Positions 26,464-34,582 of a stretch of DNA of 64,000 nt are shown here, in pieces. Each line of letters opens with the position of its first letter. Within the stretch, counting starts at the first letter, position 1. Location of the stretch: assembly GCA_041984585.1 (NCBI GenBank), contig JBHIXX010000006.1, positions 25,719 to 89,718 on the forward strand. The letters are read 5' to 3'. A program made the position numbers and the translations under genes. The notes under the pieces were generated by a model. That model was not told the origin of the DNA. It did not search any database and saw only the letters and a program-made list of their open reading frames with translations. This stretch comes from Pseudolysinimonas_A sp041984585 (lineage in GTDB: Bacteria; Actinomycetota; Actinomycetes; Actinomycetales; Microbacteriaceae).

Positions 26464-26567
26464 TGCTGAGTTCCTTTCGTTGGAAGAACTTTTGCATCAG
26501 TATACTATTTTGCGCGACCATGCGGCGCCCGTTCCGAGTCGGTTGCCGTTAGTAGGGAGAGGCTCTG
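26464..26567. promoter_or_regulatory. divergent promoter region with AGTATACT palindrome
   Basis: 104-nt gap with an AT-rich core (CATCAGTATACTATTTTGCG at about 26495-26514). The 8-bp perfect palindrome AGTATACT is a candidate operator. The plus-strand gene has GTAGGGAGAGG upstream of its ATG. Confidence 0.5.
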
Positions 26568-27944
26568 ATGGCAATCGCCACCGTGAATCCGACCACTGGG
26601 AAGACCGAGCGGGAGTTTGCCGCACACGATGAGGCGGAGATCGACCGTCGGATCGCGCAGGCGGACGACGCGTTCCACGTTCTCCGCGCAACCAGCTTCG
26701 TGCAGCGTGCCGAATGGATGCGGAGAGCCGCCGAGCTGCTCGAGGCCGACATGGAGAAGTGCGCGAAGATCATCACCCTGGAGATGGGACGCCCGATCGC
26801 GGGAGCGCGCGCCGAGGTGCTCAAGTCCGCGCGCGGCATGCGCTACTACGCCCTGCATGCCGAAGAGTTTCTCGCGCCCGACGACTTGAGCGACCCCTCC
26901 GCCGTCAACGCGGCGGCGGCGGGCACCCGGTACGCCCCGATCGGTGTCGTCCTCGCCGTCATGCCGTGGAACTATCCCCTCTGGCAGGTGCTACGCTTCG
27001 CCGCACCTGCCCTGATGGCGGGCAACACCGGCTTGCTCAAGCACGCGTCCAACGTGCCGCAGTCCGCGAACTACCTCGACACGCTGTTCGAGCGGGCCGG
27101 CTTCCCGGAAGGTGCGTTCCGCGCTCTCCTCATCCCGGCTTCGGGCGTCGAACGGGTAGTGCGCGACCCGCGCGTAAAGGCCGCGACGCTGACCGGGTCC
27201 GAGCCGGCAGGGCGATCGCTCGCGTCCATCGCCGGGTCGGAGGTCAAGCACGTGGTGCTCGAACTCGGAGGGTCCGACCCGTTCGTAGTCATGCCGAGTG
27301 CCGACCTTGAGAAAGCCGCCACCGTGGCCGTCGCGGCACGCAACCAGAACAATGGACAGTCGTGTATCGCCGCGAAGCGGTTCATCGTGCACACCGACGT
27401 GTACGACGAGTTCGTACGTCTGTTCACCCAGAAGGTTGCGGCACTCGCGGTCGGCGATCCGATGCTCGAAGAGACTCAAATCGGGCCACTCGCCACGGAA
27501 TCCGGAAGGTTCGAGCTCTCCGAACTCGTTGAGGATGCGCGCAACCAAGGCGCCGATGTGCTCGTCGGCGGCAACGCACCTGACCGTCCGGGTTGGTTCT
27601 ACTACCCCACCGTGATCTCGGGAATCACCCGCAATATGCGCCTGTTCAGCGAGGAAGCGTTCGGACCGGTCGCGAGCGTCTACCGCGTGGCCGACCAAAC
27701 AGAAGCCCTCGAACTCGCGAATGCGACGACGTTCGGGCTCAGCTCCGCCGTCTGGACGACCGACCCCGATGAGCAGGAGTGGTTCATTGACCAACTTGAC
27801 GCCGGTGCCGTGTTCATCAACGGGATGACCGCGTCGTACGCCGAACTTCCTTTCGGCGGTGTCAAGGACTCCGGAGTGGGCCGGGAACTCGCGGCCGCTG
27901 GGATCCGCGAGTTCTGCAACCTCAAAACCGTATGGAAGGCCTGA
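26568..27944 (+). CDS. gabD: NAD(P)-dependent succinate-semialdehyde dehydrogenase
   Basis: 458-aa aldehyde dehydrogenase. The NAD-site MPWNYPLWQ is near 131-139, the catalytic Glu in LELGGSDPFVV near 228-238, the catalytic Cys in NNGQSCIAAKRF near 262-273, and EEAFGPVASV near 364-373. Length and NPTTGKTEREF start match the GabD1-type succinate-semialdehyde dehydrogenases of actinobacteria. It would oxidise succinate semialdehyde, or a related aldehyde released by the catabolic island, to the acid. GGGAGAGG stands upstream of the ATG. It is a single-gene unit divergent from the crotonase. Substrate specificity is inferred from family similarity. Confidence 0.88.
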   Translation: MAIATVNPTTGKTEREFAAHDEAEIDRRIAQADDAFHVLRATSFVQRAEWMRRAAELLEADMEKCAKIITLEMGRPIAGARAEVLKSARGMRYYALHAEEFLAPDDLSDPSAVNAAAAGTRYAPIGVVLAVMPWNYPLWQVLRFAAPALMAGNTGLLKHASNVPQSANYLDTLFERAGFPEGAFRALLIPASGVERVVRDPRVKAATLTGSEPAGRSLASIAGSEVKHVVLELGGSDPFVVMPSADLEKAATVAVAARNQNNGQSCIAAKRFIVHTDVYDEFVRLFTQKVAALAVGDPMLEETQIGPLATESGRFELSELVEDARNQGADVLVGGNAPDRPGWFYYPTVISGITRNMRLFSEEAFGPVASVYRVADQTEALELANATTFGLSSAVWTTDPDEQEWFIDQLDAGAVFINGMTASYAELPFGGVKDSGVGRELAAAGIREFCNLKTVWKA

Positions 27945-28065
27945 CATCCCTCGGGCGGGCTTGACCAAAGGTCCTGCAAGAACTACCTCGGAACTGATGC
28001 AGCACTGCGGCCTCTCACGCAACGGCGTCGTGACGTAGCTCAGGCTCTTTGCACGCGCCGAGGTA

Positions 28066-28206
28066 GTGCGATGGAAGGACCTTCCGTGTGCCCATGCGCC
28101 GAAGCCCGTGCGCCACTACTGGATTGCTCCGGAGACCTTGGATGACCTCGCCTGGGTCGCGTACGAATCCGTCATCGGCGAACGCGGCCTGGACAGTGAC
28201 TTCTGA
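28066..28206 (+). CDS. short hypothetical coding stretch, possibly a gene fragment
   Basis: A 46-aa reading frame (GTG start) with codon use like genuine genes of the window: KDLPCAHAPKPVRHYW and LDDLAWVAYESVIGERG, ending DSDF. An in-frame TAG lies 30 nt upstream, and sequence before it (MQHCGLSRNGVV) looks like part of the same frame. It may be the 3' end of a decayed gene next to the tRNA-like repeat. I do not recognise the family. No ribosome-binding site is evident. Confidence 0.22.
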   Translation: MRWKDLPCAHAPKPVRHYWIAPETLDDLAWVAYESVIGERGLDSDF

Positions 28207-28278
28207 CAGTCCCGGACACCGCGCAGGGAAGACTCCGGAGGACCCGTCCTGAGTCCGCTCGATCCGGACGGAGTGGCG

Positions 28279-28385
28279 GAAACTGGAAATACCTGGTCAG
28301 CTCAAGGAACTCATAGTGGTCCAGGGGATCTGAACCCCCGGTCATTCTAGTTGCGAACGAGTACCGTCTCAACTCCGAGCGCGTC
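28279..28385 (-). repeat. eroded duplicate of tRNA-Ala and its downstream terminator
   Basis: On the minus strand the stretch contains CTCGTTCGCAAC (anticodon-loop region), ACCGGGGGTTCAGATCCCC (T-arm-like) and GACCACTATG, followed by CTGACCAGGTATTTCC. These line up in order with the intact tRNA-Ala at 30676-30748 and the terminator behind it (CTGACCAGGGATTTC). Stems are broken and the acceptor 5' strand is gone, so it is not a functional tRNA. It lies in the same orientation as the intact tRNA, giving a degenerate direct repeat about 2.3 kb apart. Confidence 0.65.
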
Positions 28386-28622
28386 GCCCGAAACCTGCAA
28401 TTCCAGCACCCTTCTTTGCCCTCAGGCTTTCCCGGGTTGCAGGCGTGTCGCGACTTGCGGTGAAGGACACTCCCCGGGGGCACATGGGGGGGCACGGTTC
28501 CACGTGAAGCCAGAACCAGCGGATCAGCCTGAGGGTCGACGATCGGCCACTCCGCGAACTCCAGGCTCGGCAGGACCGATCATCATCTGCCTGACCGAAA
28601 CACGTGCGGTGCCCACCATTCG

Positions 28623-29018
28623 TCAATCGACGCGGGCCTCGGGGCCGCCCGAACCGACTACGCCCAGATCAGCGTTCGCTCCTTCCCCGCTGGCATCAAG
28701 AGCGCCGAGGTTGGGGCTTGGCAGGGTCCGGGATTTCGCACTCAGGCAGAAGTCCCCGACACAGACGGCTTCCGTGACCTCAGCCTTCGGGTAGACGCCT
28801 GCGGGCTCGTCGAGGTCGCAGGCAAGGCGGTGGGAGTGCCATTCGTCGGAATGCTTGCTGCGGTGGTCTCCGTGGCCGAATCGCTGAGGGATCTCCACGG
28901 CGGGCCCAGCAACAGCCACACGACGATTGACACTCGTCGTGGTGTGCTTCAGAGCGTGGGCTCAGGCGACGGCATGCGCACGCCGGTCCCGTCGCGCCGG
29001 CTCCGGAACCGAGGCTGA
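28623..29018 (+). pseudogene. remnant resembling the C-terminus of a ThiF/E1-like adenylyltransferase
   Basis: An open frame without a start codon: SIDAGLGAARTDYAQISVRS, FPAGIKSAEVGAWQGPG, CGLVEVAGKAVGVPFVGM, LAAVVSVAESLRDLHGG. The hydrophobic segment after Cys and the LHGG end recall the C-terminal part of ThiF/MoeB/E1-type proteins, but the ATP-binding N-terminus is missing. The identification is tentative and from memory of the family pattern. No ATG, GTG or ribosome-binding site precedes the frame; a TGA is found near 28532. It probably is debris of an element inserted next to tRNA-Ala. Confidence 0.35.
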
Positions 29019-29227
29019 GTGTCGGGAGCCCGGCGCCATGCGCCGGATACTGGGAAGGCGGCGCATGCCACCCCTCGCAATACGTGGCTGCTCATCCAGG
29101 ACCCGGTTCATGGCGCAAGGCGCCGCCTGCGGCTTACTCCTTTCCGGAGTGCTCGACGGCGCAGTAGCGGACCGCTCTTCTCGCACTGCCAGACGACGCG
29201 CAGGGTGGCATCAGCTCTCCAAGCTCC

Positions 29228-29536
29228 CTACTGGCGCCGCGGCCAGCCCCTGCCAAGGTAATCCGCACGGGAGTCTCGCTCCGGTGCTTCCCGGAGCGCT
29301 TCCGTTTCTGCCTGACGGAGAATACGCCGGTGCGCTGCTCCCGGAAGGAAGAGCTCGCCCTGCTCGAACCCCTTCCAGGATTCCCACCAACCTGAGTCGG
29401 GCGCCGGGCCGCCGGCGCGATGAACTTCCTCCATCACATAGACGGAGACGGGCTCCCACGGGTGGTTGACCAAACGCCGTCGCACAACCTCAGGGGCGCT
29501 CTGCCACCACGACTCAGTACCCACCTCATCGCTCAC
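29228..29536 (-). CDS. hypothetical protein, 102 aa
   Basis: Soluble, Trp-rich and acidic protein (TESWWQSAPEVV, SGWWESWKGFEQGE) with a basic C-terminal tail; no transmembrane segment or recognised domain. Codon use is consistent with coding. It is followed upstream by the fic locus on the same strand, 60 nt away. Sequence between 29019 and 29227 shows nothing I can identify. Function unknown; an accessory-region gene is likely. Confidence 0.45.
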   Translation of the reverse strand: MSDEVGTESWWQSAPEVVRRRLVNHPWEPVSVYVMEEVHRAGGPAPDSGWWESWKGFEQGELFLPGAAHRRILRQAETEALREAPERDSRADYLGRGWPRRQ

Positions 29537-29596
29537 CAGACCACATGGTAGGGAAATCAGAAGGCTCTGGGGGGACGCTCCTGAGAATCACTCCGC

Positions 29597-30151
29597 TCAG
29601 TTGAACTCCGTCACCCCGACGAACGCGGCAAGCGCCGCCGGATCGCGGTGCGTGTCGTACTCACGAAGCAGCTCGATGTAGCGCGGCTTCTCGAGGTCCC
29701 AGTCGTAGGTGGCCGGCTCCTCGTCGTCCTGCGCCGCGAGGAAGACCAGGTCGGCGAGTAGCCGCGTCGATCGGCCGTTTCCGTCCACGAAGGGGTGGAT
29801 CCTGACCAGTTCGGCGTGCAGCGCGATGCCCAGCTCGCGAGCGGTCCAGTCGGTGGTGTTCGCCCACCGGTAGGAGATCGTGTCGAGCGACTCCCGCATC
29901 TGCATGCTGATCTGCTCGGGAGCCACCCCAATGTTGATCTCGCGGATCCGCTGCGCGCCGGCCCACGACCAGATGTCTCCATAAAGTTCGAGGTGCAGCC
30001 CTCGAACGAAGTCATCACGTAGGAGCTGGTCGAGACCGATCTCGCCGGTCACAACGTCGCGGGCGCGGCGCTCTGTCAGATCTTGCTGGATGGCCTGCTC
30101 GAGGTCGTAGACCGCTGCCTTCGTGGGGGCTCCGCCGAGAAGTTCTCGCAC
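29597..30151 (-). CDS. fic: Fic/DOC family protein (AMP-transferase toxin)
   Basis: Fic-fold protein with the complete active-site loop HPFVDGNGRSTR near residues 119-130; the His, Asp and Gly-Asn-Gly-Arg residues needed for AMP transfer to a target hydroxyl are present. The first GTG in frame is at 30151, giving 184 aa. Convincing protein sequence continues 24 codons further upstream (RPIDPSYGETPLDGEEL) to a CTG at 30223-30221 that overlaps the TGA of a small upstream gene as CTGA. The real start may be this CTG, or an ATG changed by mutation. Expected to be held in check by the antitoxin encoded upstream. Confidence 0.88.
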   Translation of the reverse strand: MRELLGGAPTKAAVYDLEQAIQQDLTERRARDVVTGEIGLDQLLRDDFVRGLHLELYGDIWSWAGAQRIREINIGVAPEQISMQMRESLDTISYRWANTTDWTARELGIALHAELVRIHPFVDGNGRSTRLLADLVFLAAQDDEEPATYDWDLEKPRYIELLREYDTHRDPAALAAFVGVTEFN

Positions 30152-30219
30152 TGAAGTGACCAGTGCGTCGAGTTCTTCTCCGTCGAGCGGCGTCTCGCCG
30201 TAGGACGGGTCGATAGGCC

Positions 30220-30384
30220 TCAGCCTCGCTGCTGGCGCTGGGCGAGGAACGCCTCAACGCGCTGCGGGCGCACGTACGTCGACGGCACTTCACGACGCTC
30301 GAGGCGCGCTGAAGCGTGCGTAGAACGCGCGGCGAATCGCGCGATCGACGCAGACGTCGCTGACGATTGAGTACGTCGGTTCAC
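30220..30384 (-). CDS. small candidate Fic antitoxin (VbhA-like)
   Basis: 54-aa frame with GTG start at 30384 and a good GGAGG 6-7 nt upstream, ending at the TGA that overlaps the Fic start region. It contains ASARLERREVPS near residues 24-35; class I Fic antitoxins carry [S/T]xxxE[G/N], and here SxxxE is followed by Arg. The remainder is basic (VRPQRVEAFLAQRQQRG). Location directly upstream of fic fits an antitoxin-toxin pair. No gene is evident between 30385 and the tRNA terminator at 30645. Confidence 0.5.
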   Translation of the reverse strand: MNRRTQSSATSASIARFAARSTHASARLERREVPSTYVRPQRVEAFLAQRQQRG

Positions 30385-30644
30385 GATTCACCTCCAGTCG
30401 TTTCGAACAGGCTGAGCTTACCCCTGCCCCCCTGGAGACTGCAGAGGATCTTGCTCGCCGCGAGTGAAGGTGACCTGGCCGCCCAATTCTCGGTGGCAGC
30501 CCTCCAAGAAATGCCTGGTCAGCGTCCCCGACCCGCTCGCTCCGAGTGAGAAGGTCGTGCCGAGACGGCAGCGAGAGGGGCGCGGGGGCACCGGGGGGAC
30601 ACACGCCCGGATCCGGCAGGCTCGCGATGTGGCCGCAGAAACAA

Positions 30645-30671
30645 GAAATCCCTGGTCAGACCAGGGATTTC
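30645..30671 (-). terminator. terminator of tRNA-Ala
   Basis: GAAATCCCTGGTC and GACCAGGGATTTC (30645-30657 and 30659-30671) form a 13-bp inverted repeat directly after the tRNA 3' end; TTGTTTC follows on the minus strand. A degenerate version follows the eroded tRNA copy. Confidence 0.8.
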
Positions 30672-30675
30672 ACGG

Positions 30676-30748
30676 TGGACCCAGGGGGAATCGAACCCCC
30701 GACCTTCTCATTGCGAACGAGACGCGCTACCAACTGCGCCATGGGCCC
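30676..30748 (-). tRNA. tRNA-Ala (anticodon CGC)
   Basis: 73-nt cloverleaf on the minus strand: acceptor GGGCCCA/TGGGTCC, D-arm GCGC-AGTTGGTA-GCGC, anticodon stem TCTCG/TGAGA with loop TTCGCAA (anticodon CGC), and T-arm GGGGG-TTCGATT-CCCCC. Discriminator base A. The 3' CCA is not encoded. Such tRNA 3' ends are common integration sites for actinobacterial elements. Confidence 0.95.
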
Positions 30749-30796
30749 TGGAACCCGACAACGATACCAGGCTTCCGCCGCGCCGCCCGACGTCGA

Positions 30797-31759
30797 TCAG
30801 CCGGCGGAGCGCCGCCGCTGCAGGGCGGCATCCAGGTCGACCGCGCCGACCGCGGACTGGTCGACCCGGCCCATCGCCGCCCACCGGCTCCCACGCGTGG
30901 GGGTGGGAACGTCCCCGGCCGCGGGCTGCTCGTCGGCGCGGCGCCGGAACGGCACCACCTCCGGCTCCGGGCGACCGGCGCGGGCGGCGCGCTCCTCGGC
31001 CTCGCGCCGCAGCCGCTCGGGGTCGATGCGCGGCTGCAGGGTCTCGCGGGCCCCGGCGGTGCGCGGCGCGGGCAGCCCGACGGGCGTCCACTCCCGCGCC
31101 GGCTCCTCGACGGGGACCGACGCCACGGGCACGCCGACACGGATCCGCGCCTCGCGCCGCACGGGGGGTACGGCTCGGCGCGCCGACGTCGCGCGCACGT
31201 CGAGGCGGCGTTGCACGGCGATCGCCACCACGCCCGCGAGCAGGGCCCCGGTGAGCACCACCCACGACCCGACGGTGGTGCCGGTCGTCGACATCAGCCA
31301 GAGCTGCACGAGGGCGACGATCGTGGCCCCGACCATCAGTGCGGAGGCGAGCATCCGGGTGCGGCGGATGCGCTGGCGCAGCACCGGGTCGAGTCCGAGG
31401 TCGCGGCCGCGCACCGGCGCGGGCCGCGCGTAGGCGCGGGCGTGGGCGGCATCCGCCCGGTCGGCGGCGCGGGCGGAGCGGGCCTGGGCTCGGGCGTAGG
31501 CGCGCTCGCGGGCGCGCTCCTCGAGTTCGGCGGCGTAGCGGGCCTGCGCCTCGGCGGCGGCCCGTTCGGCGTCCTCGGCGGCGTGCCGGGCGCGCAGCTC
31601 CTCGCGGGCGGCCATCGCGTCCATGGTGGCCTGCACCCGCTCGGCGGCGCGCTCGGTGGTGTAGCTGCGCTTCTGGATCCAGGTGGGCAGCAGGTAGAGG
31701 AACCAGAGCACGGCGGCGACGGCCAGCATGATGCCGGTCCCCGCGCCCGTCTCGATCAT
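30797..31759 (-). CDS. conserved membrane protein with coiled-coil-like Ala/Arg-rich region
   Basis: 320-aa protein: an N-terminal membrane span (GIMLAVAAVLWFLYLLP, residues 9-25), a long Ala/Glu/Arg-rich helical stretch (35-115), two further hydrophobic segments (137-155 and 161-180) and a Pro/Arg-rich cytoplasmic tail. No catalytic motif. Placement between a GNAT gene and tRNA-Ala downstream of galU looks like stable chromosomal synteny. Function unknown. ATG at 31759. Confidence 0.82.
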   Translation of the reverse strand: MIETGAGTGIMLAVAAVLWFLYLLPTWIQKRSYTTERAAERVQATMDAMAAREELRARHAAEDAERAAAEAQARYAAELEERARERAYARAQARSARAADRADAAHARAYARPAPVRGRDLGLDPVLRQRIRRTRMLASALMVGATIVALVQLWLMSTTGTTVGSWVVLTGALLAGVVAIAVQRRLDVRATSARRAVPPVRREARIRVGVPVASVPVEEPAREWTPVGLPAPRTAGARETLQPRIDPERLRREAEERAARAGRPEPEVVPFRRRADEQPAAGDVPTPTRGSRWAAMGRVDQSAVGAVDLDAALQRRRSAG

Positions 31760-31900
31760 GAGGCCACGCTAGGACCGCGGTCGCCGCGGAGCGCGGAGGA
31801 CACTCGCCGGGCGCGCCGTTCCCGGCGGACACCCAGGCCGGGCGCCGGACCTCGCACCGCGCACGGACCGGCGTGCGGCAGCGCGGTCGGGAAGCCTGGC

Positions 31901-32551
31901 TCAGTAGCGCAGCGGCGCCCGCGCGACGCGGCGGTCCTCATCCGGCACCGACCCGACGCCGAACGGCACGCGCCCCTGCTTCCAGCGCTGGAGCACGCCG
32001 GTCGGCACCTCTTCGACGGTGAGCGCGAAGCAGAAGTGGTCGCGCCAGTCGCCGTTGATGTGGATGTAGCGCCGCCGCAGTCCCTCGTAGCGGAACCCCA
32101 GCTTCTCGACCACCCGCAGCGACGCGGCGTTCTCGGGGCGGATGCAGATCTCCATGCGGTGCAGGCCGAGCCCGAAGAAGCAGTGATCGGTGGCGAGCGC
32201 CACCGCGGTGGGGGTCACGTTGCGGCCGGCGAAGCGCTCCGCCACCCAGTAGCCGATCGACGCCGACGACAGGGACCCGTAGGTCATCCCCGACACGTTC
32301 AGCTGCCCGCCGAACTCGCCGTCGACGTCGACCGCGAACGGCACCGCCGAGCCCGCGCGGGCGTGGGCAAGCAGCGAGCGGATGCCGCCCCGCGCGTCGT
32401 AGCCGACGGGGCCTCCCGGGCTGGTCGCCTCCCAGGTGCGCAGCCAGGCGCGGTTGAGGGCGAGTTCGCGCTCCAGGGCTCGGGCGTCCCGCACCCGGAT
32501 GGGGCGGATCGTCACCTCACCGTCATGAAGGGTCGGGATGCCCACCGTCAC
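31901..32551 (-). CDS. GNAT-family N-acetyltransferase (RimJ/RimL type)
   Basis: 216-aa acetyltransferase of the RimJ/RimL branch, which acetylates protein N-termini or small amines with acetyl-CoA. The N-terminal ITIRPIRVRDARALE-like start, the SIGYWVAERFAGRNVTPTAV acetyl-CoA-binding region near 98-117, and RPENAASLRVVEKLGFRYEG near 137-156 are typical. GTG at 32551; a second GTG at 32545 has GGGGAG at better spacing (8 nt). It overlaps galU by about 29 nt. Target unknown. Confidence 0.9.
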   Translation of the reverse strand: MTVGIPTLHDGEVTIRPIRVRDARALERELALNRAWLRTWEATSPGGPVGYDARGGIRSLLAHARAGSAVPFAVDVDGEFGGQLNVSGMTYGSLSSASIGYWVAERFAGRNVTPTAVALATDHCFFGLGLHRMEICIRPENAASLRVVEKLGFRYEGLRRRYIHINGDWRDHFCFALTVEEVPTGVLQRWKQGRVPFGVGSVPDEDRRVARAPLRY

Positions 32552-33452
32552 CGCTCCCCGCGGCCAGGCCGCCCGCGAACTCGGTCAGCCAGGGGCGGAA
32601 GTCGGCGCCGAGGTCCTCGTGGTCGATCGCCAGCTGCACGATCGCCTTCAGGTAGTCGAGCCGATCGCCCGTGTCGTAGCGACGCCCGCGGAACACGACG
32701 CCGTGCACCCCGCCGAGATCGGCCGGGCCGGTCGCCAGCTCCTGCAGGGCGTCGGTGAGCTGGATCTCCCCGCCCTTGCCGGGGGGCGTGGAGCGCAGGA
32801 TGTCGAAGATCTCGGGACGCAGCACGTAGCGCCCGATGATGGCGAGGTTCGACGGCGCCTCGTCGGGCGACGGCTTCTCGACCATCCCGGTGACGCGCAC
32901 CACGTCGTCGTCGTCGGTCGGCTCGACGGTGGCGATGCCGTACATCGCCGTCTGCGACGGGTCGACCTCGAGCAGCGCCACGACGCTGGTGTTCCGCTCC
33001 GCCTGCACGTCGAGCATGCGGGTGAGCAGCACGTCGCGGGTGTCGATGATGTCGTCGCCGAGCAGCACCGCGAACGGCTCGTTGCCGACGTGCATGTGGG
33101 CGCGCAACACCGCGTGCCCGAGGCCCTTCGGATCGCCCTGGCGCACGTAGTGCAGGTCGGCCAGGTCGGTCGAGTACATGACCTTCTGCAGCTTCGCCTC
33201 GTCGCCCTTGCTGCGCAGGATCGTCTCCAGCTCGCCGACCTTGTCGAAGTGGTTCTCGAGCGCGTTCTTGTTGCGGCCGGTGATCATCAGCACGTCGTGC
33301 AGGCCCGCCTTCACGGCCTCCTCGACGACGTACTGGATCGCCGGGCGATCGACGACCGGGAGCATCTCCTTCGGCATCGCCTTGGTGGCGGGGAGGAAGC
33401 GGGTGCCGAGCCCGGCGGCGGGGATGACGGCTTTCGTGAGGGGCGTCGGCAT
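32523..33452 (-). CDS. galU: UTP-glucose-1-phosphate uridylyltransferase
   Basis: 309-aa nucleotidyltransferase making UDP-glucose from UTP and glucose-1-phosphate. The nucleotide-binding start KAVIPAAGLGTRFLPATKAM is at residues 7-26, with VEKPSPDEAPSN near 195-206 and the YDTGDRLDYLKAI segment near 269-281. This is close to the standard GalU length and pattern. ATG at 33452. It is divergent from the formyl-THF cyclo-ligase gene with a 63-nt gap that should hold both promoters. Confidence 0.96.
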   Translation of the reverse strand: MPTPLTKAVIPAAGLGTRFLPATKAMPKEMLPVVDRPAIQYVVEEAVKAGLHDVLMITGRNKNALENHFDKVGELETILRSKGDEAKLQKVMYSTDLADLHYVRQGDPKGLGHAVLRAHMHVGNEPFAVLLGDDIIDTRDVLLTRMLDVQAERNTSVVALLEVDPSQTAMYGIATVEPTDDDDVVRVTGMVEKPSPDEAPSNLAIIGRYVLRPEIFDILRSTPPGKGGEIQLTDALQELATGPADLGGVHGVVFRGRRYDTGDRLDYLKAIVQLAIDHEDLGADFRPWLTEFAGGLAAGSGDGGHPDPS

Positions 33453-33515
33453 GGCACCCAGGGTATCGGGCGGCGCGCGTCCGAGCCGCCCGGGCGGCGA
33501 CCGTAGACTCGTCGG

Positions 33516-34109
33516 GTGGCCCCCGACCCGGAGACCCCCGACGCCGAGAACCGCAAGCGCGCCCTGCGGGCGGAGCTGCGGGAGCGCCGGCGGATCCGCA
33601 CGGCCACCGAGCGCGAACGCGACGGCGCCGGCCTGACCGAGCAGCTGGTCCGCCTGGCCACCGACCTGGGCGCCGCGTCGGTCTCCGCCTACCTGTCGAT
33701 GGTCGACGAGCCCGACACCCGGCCGTTCCTGCGCTGGTGCCAGGAGTCGGGCGTCCGGGCCCTCATCCCGGTGTCGCGCGCCGACGGCCTGCTCGACTGG
33801 GCCCCCTACGACGGGCTCGACGAGGAGGCCGACGCGATGGGCATGCCCACGCCCACCAGCGAGCTGCTCGGTCCGATCGCGATCAACGACGTCGACCTCA
33901 TCCTGGTGCCGGCCGCGGCCGTCGACCGCGACGGGATGCGGATGGGCTGGGGCCGCGGCTACTTCGACAAGATGCTCGGATCGATGGAGAAGTGCCCGCC
34001 GGTCTATGCTGTGATCCTCGACCACGAACTGGTCGAGGACGTCCCGCGGGAACGCCACGACATGCCGGTGAACGGCGTCGTGACCCCCGGCGGCATCGTC
34101 ACCTTCTGA
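33516..34109 (+). CDS. 5-formyltetrahydrofolate cyclo-ligase
   Basis: 197-aa enzyme converting 5-formyl-THF to 5,10-methenyl-THF with ATP. The family signature GMRMGWGRGYFDKML is near residues 145-159, and the N-terminal basic region KRALRAELRERRR holds the usual ATP-binding basic residues. GTG start at 33516, close to the divergent galU promoter. Ordinary housekeeping gene of one-carbon metabolism. Confidence 0.93.
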   Translation: MAPDPETPDAENRKRALRAELRERRRIRTATERERDGAGLTEQLVRLATDLGAASVSAYLSMVDEPDTRPFLRWCQESGVRALIPVSRADGLLDWAPYDGLDEEADAMGMPTPTSELLGPIAINDVDLILVPAAAVDRDGMRMGWGRGYFDKMLGSMEKCPPVYAVILDHELVEDVPRERHDMPVNGVVTPGGIVTF

Positions 34110-34150
34110 CCCCGGGTCCGAGGCGGATCCGGGCTCTCCCGAGGACGGTC

Positions 34151-34498
34151 ATGCCCACCTACGCCTATCGATGCACCGAGTGCGACCACGCGTTCGACGT
34201 GTTCCAGTCGATGTCGGACGACGCGCTCACCGTCTGCCCCGAGTGCGGCGGCAAGCTGCGCAAGAACTTCAACTTCGGCGGTGTCGGCTTCAGCGGCTCC
34301 GGCTTCTACCGCACCGACTCCCGCTCCGCGCCGACGGACGGCGGCTCCTCCGGCGGCTCGTCGTCGAGCGGGTCGTCCTCGTCGTCGAGCGGGTCGTCCT
34401 CGTCGTCGGGCGGATCGTCGTCCGGCGGGTCGTCGGGATCGAGCGGGTCGTCGGGGTCGTCGTCCGGCGGCTCCTCCAGCGCCGCCGCATCCGCCTGA
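34151..34498 (+). CDS. FmdB-family zinc ribbon protein with Ser/Gly-rich tail
   Basis: 115-aa protein. The N-terminal 45 residues are the FmdB zinc ribbon: MPTYAYRCTECDHAFD with a second CPEC pair. From about residue 60 onward it is nearly all Ser and Gly (GGSSSGSSSSSSGSSSS...). The tail is encoded by imperfect tcgtcg-type repeats at about 34345-34470. Many actinobacterial FmdB proteins have such a tail. Function is a presumed regulatory or metal-binding role. It is followed by mscL after 84 nt. Confidence 0.9.
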   Translation: MPTYAYRCTECDHAFDVFQSMSDDALTVCPECGGKLRKNFNFGGVGFSGSGFYRTDSRSAPTDGGSSGGSSSSGSSSSSSGSSSSSGGSSSGGSSGSSGSSGSSSGGSSSAAASA

Positions 34499-34582
34499 CG
34501 CGCCACGCGCGCGGACCCCGTCGCCCGCACCCCCGATTCGTCGCCCCGACGAGCTAGGGTCGCCCCGACGAAGGGAGCGACC

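Noticed and set aside
28351..28794. Rightward 147-codon frame in the tRNA-adjacent region
   Set aside because: It is Ser/Thr/Pro-rich and competes with the better ThiF-like remnant frame; part of it overlaps the eroded tRNA copy.
28623..28919. Leftward 98-codon frame
   Set aside because: Antisense to the ThiF-like remnant, no ribosome-binding site, and no family resemblance.
28207..30675. CRISPR array, integrase or rRNA in the accessory segment
   Set aside because: No regularly spaced repeats, no integrase catalytic motif and no rRNA-like sequence were seen; only the tRNA pair suggests an integration site.
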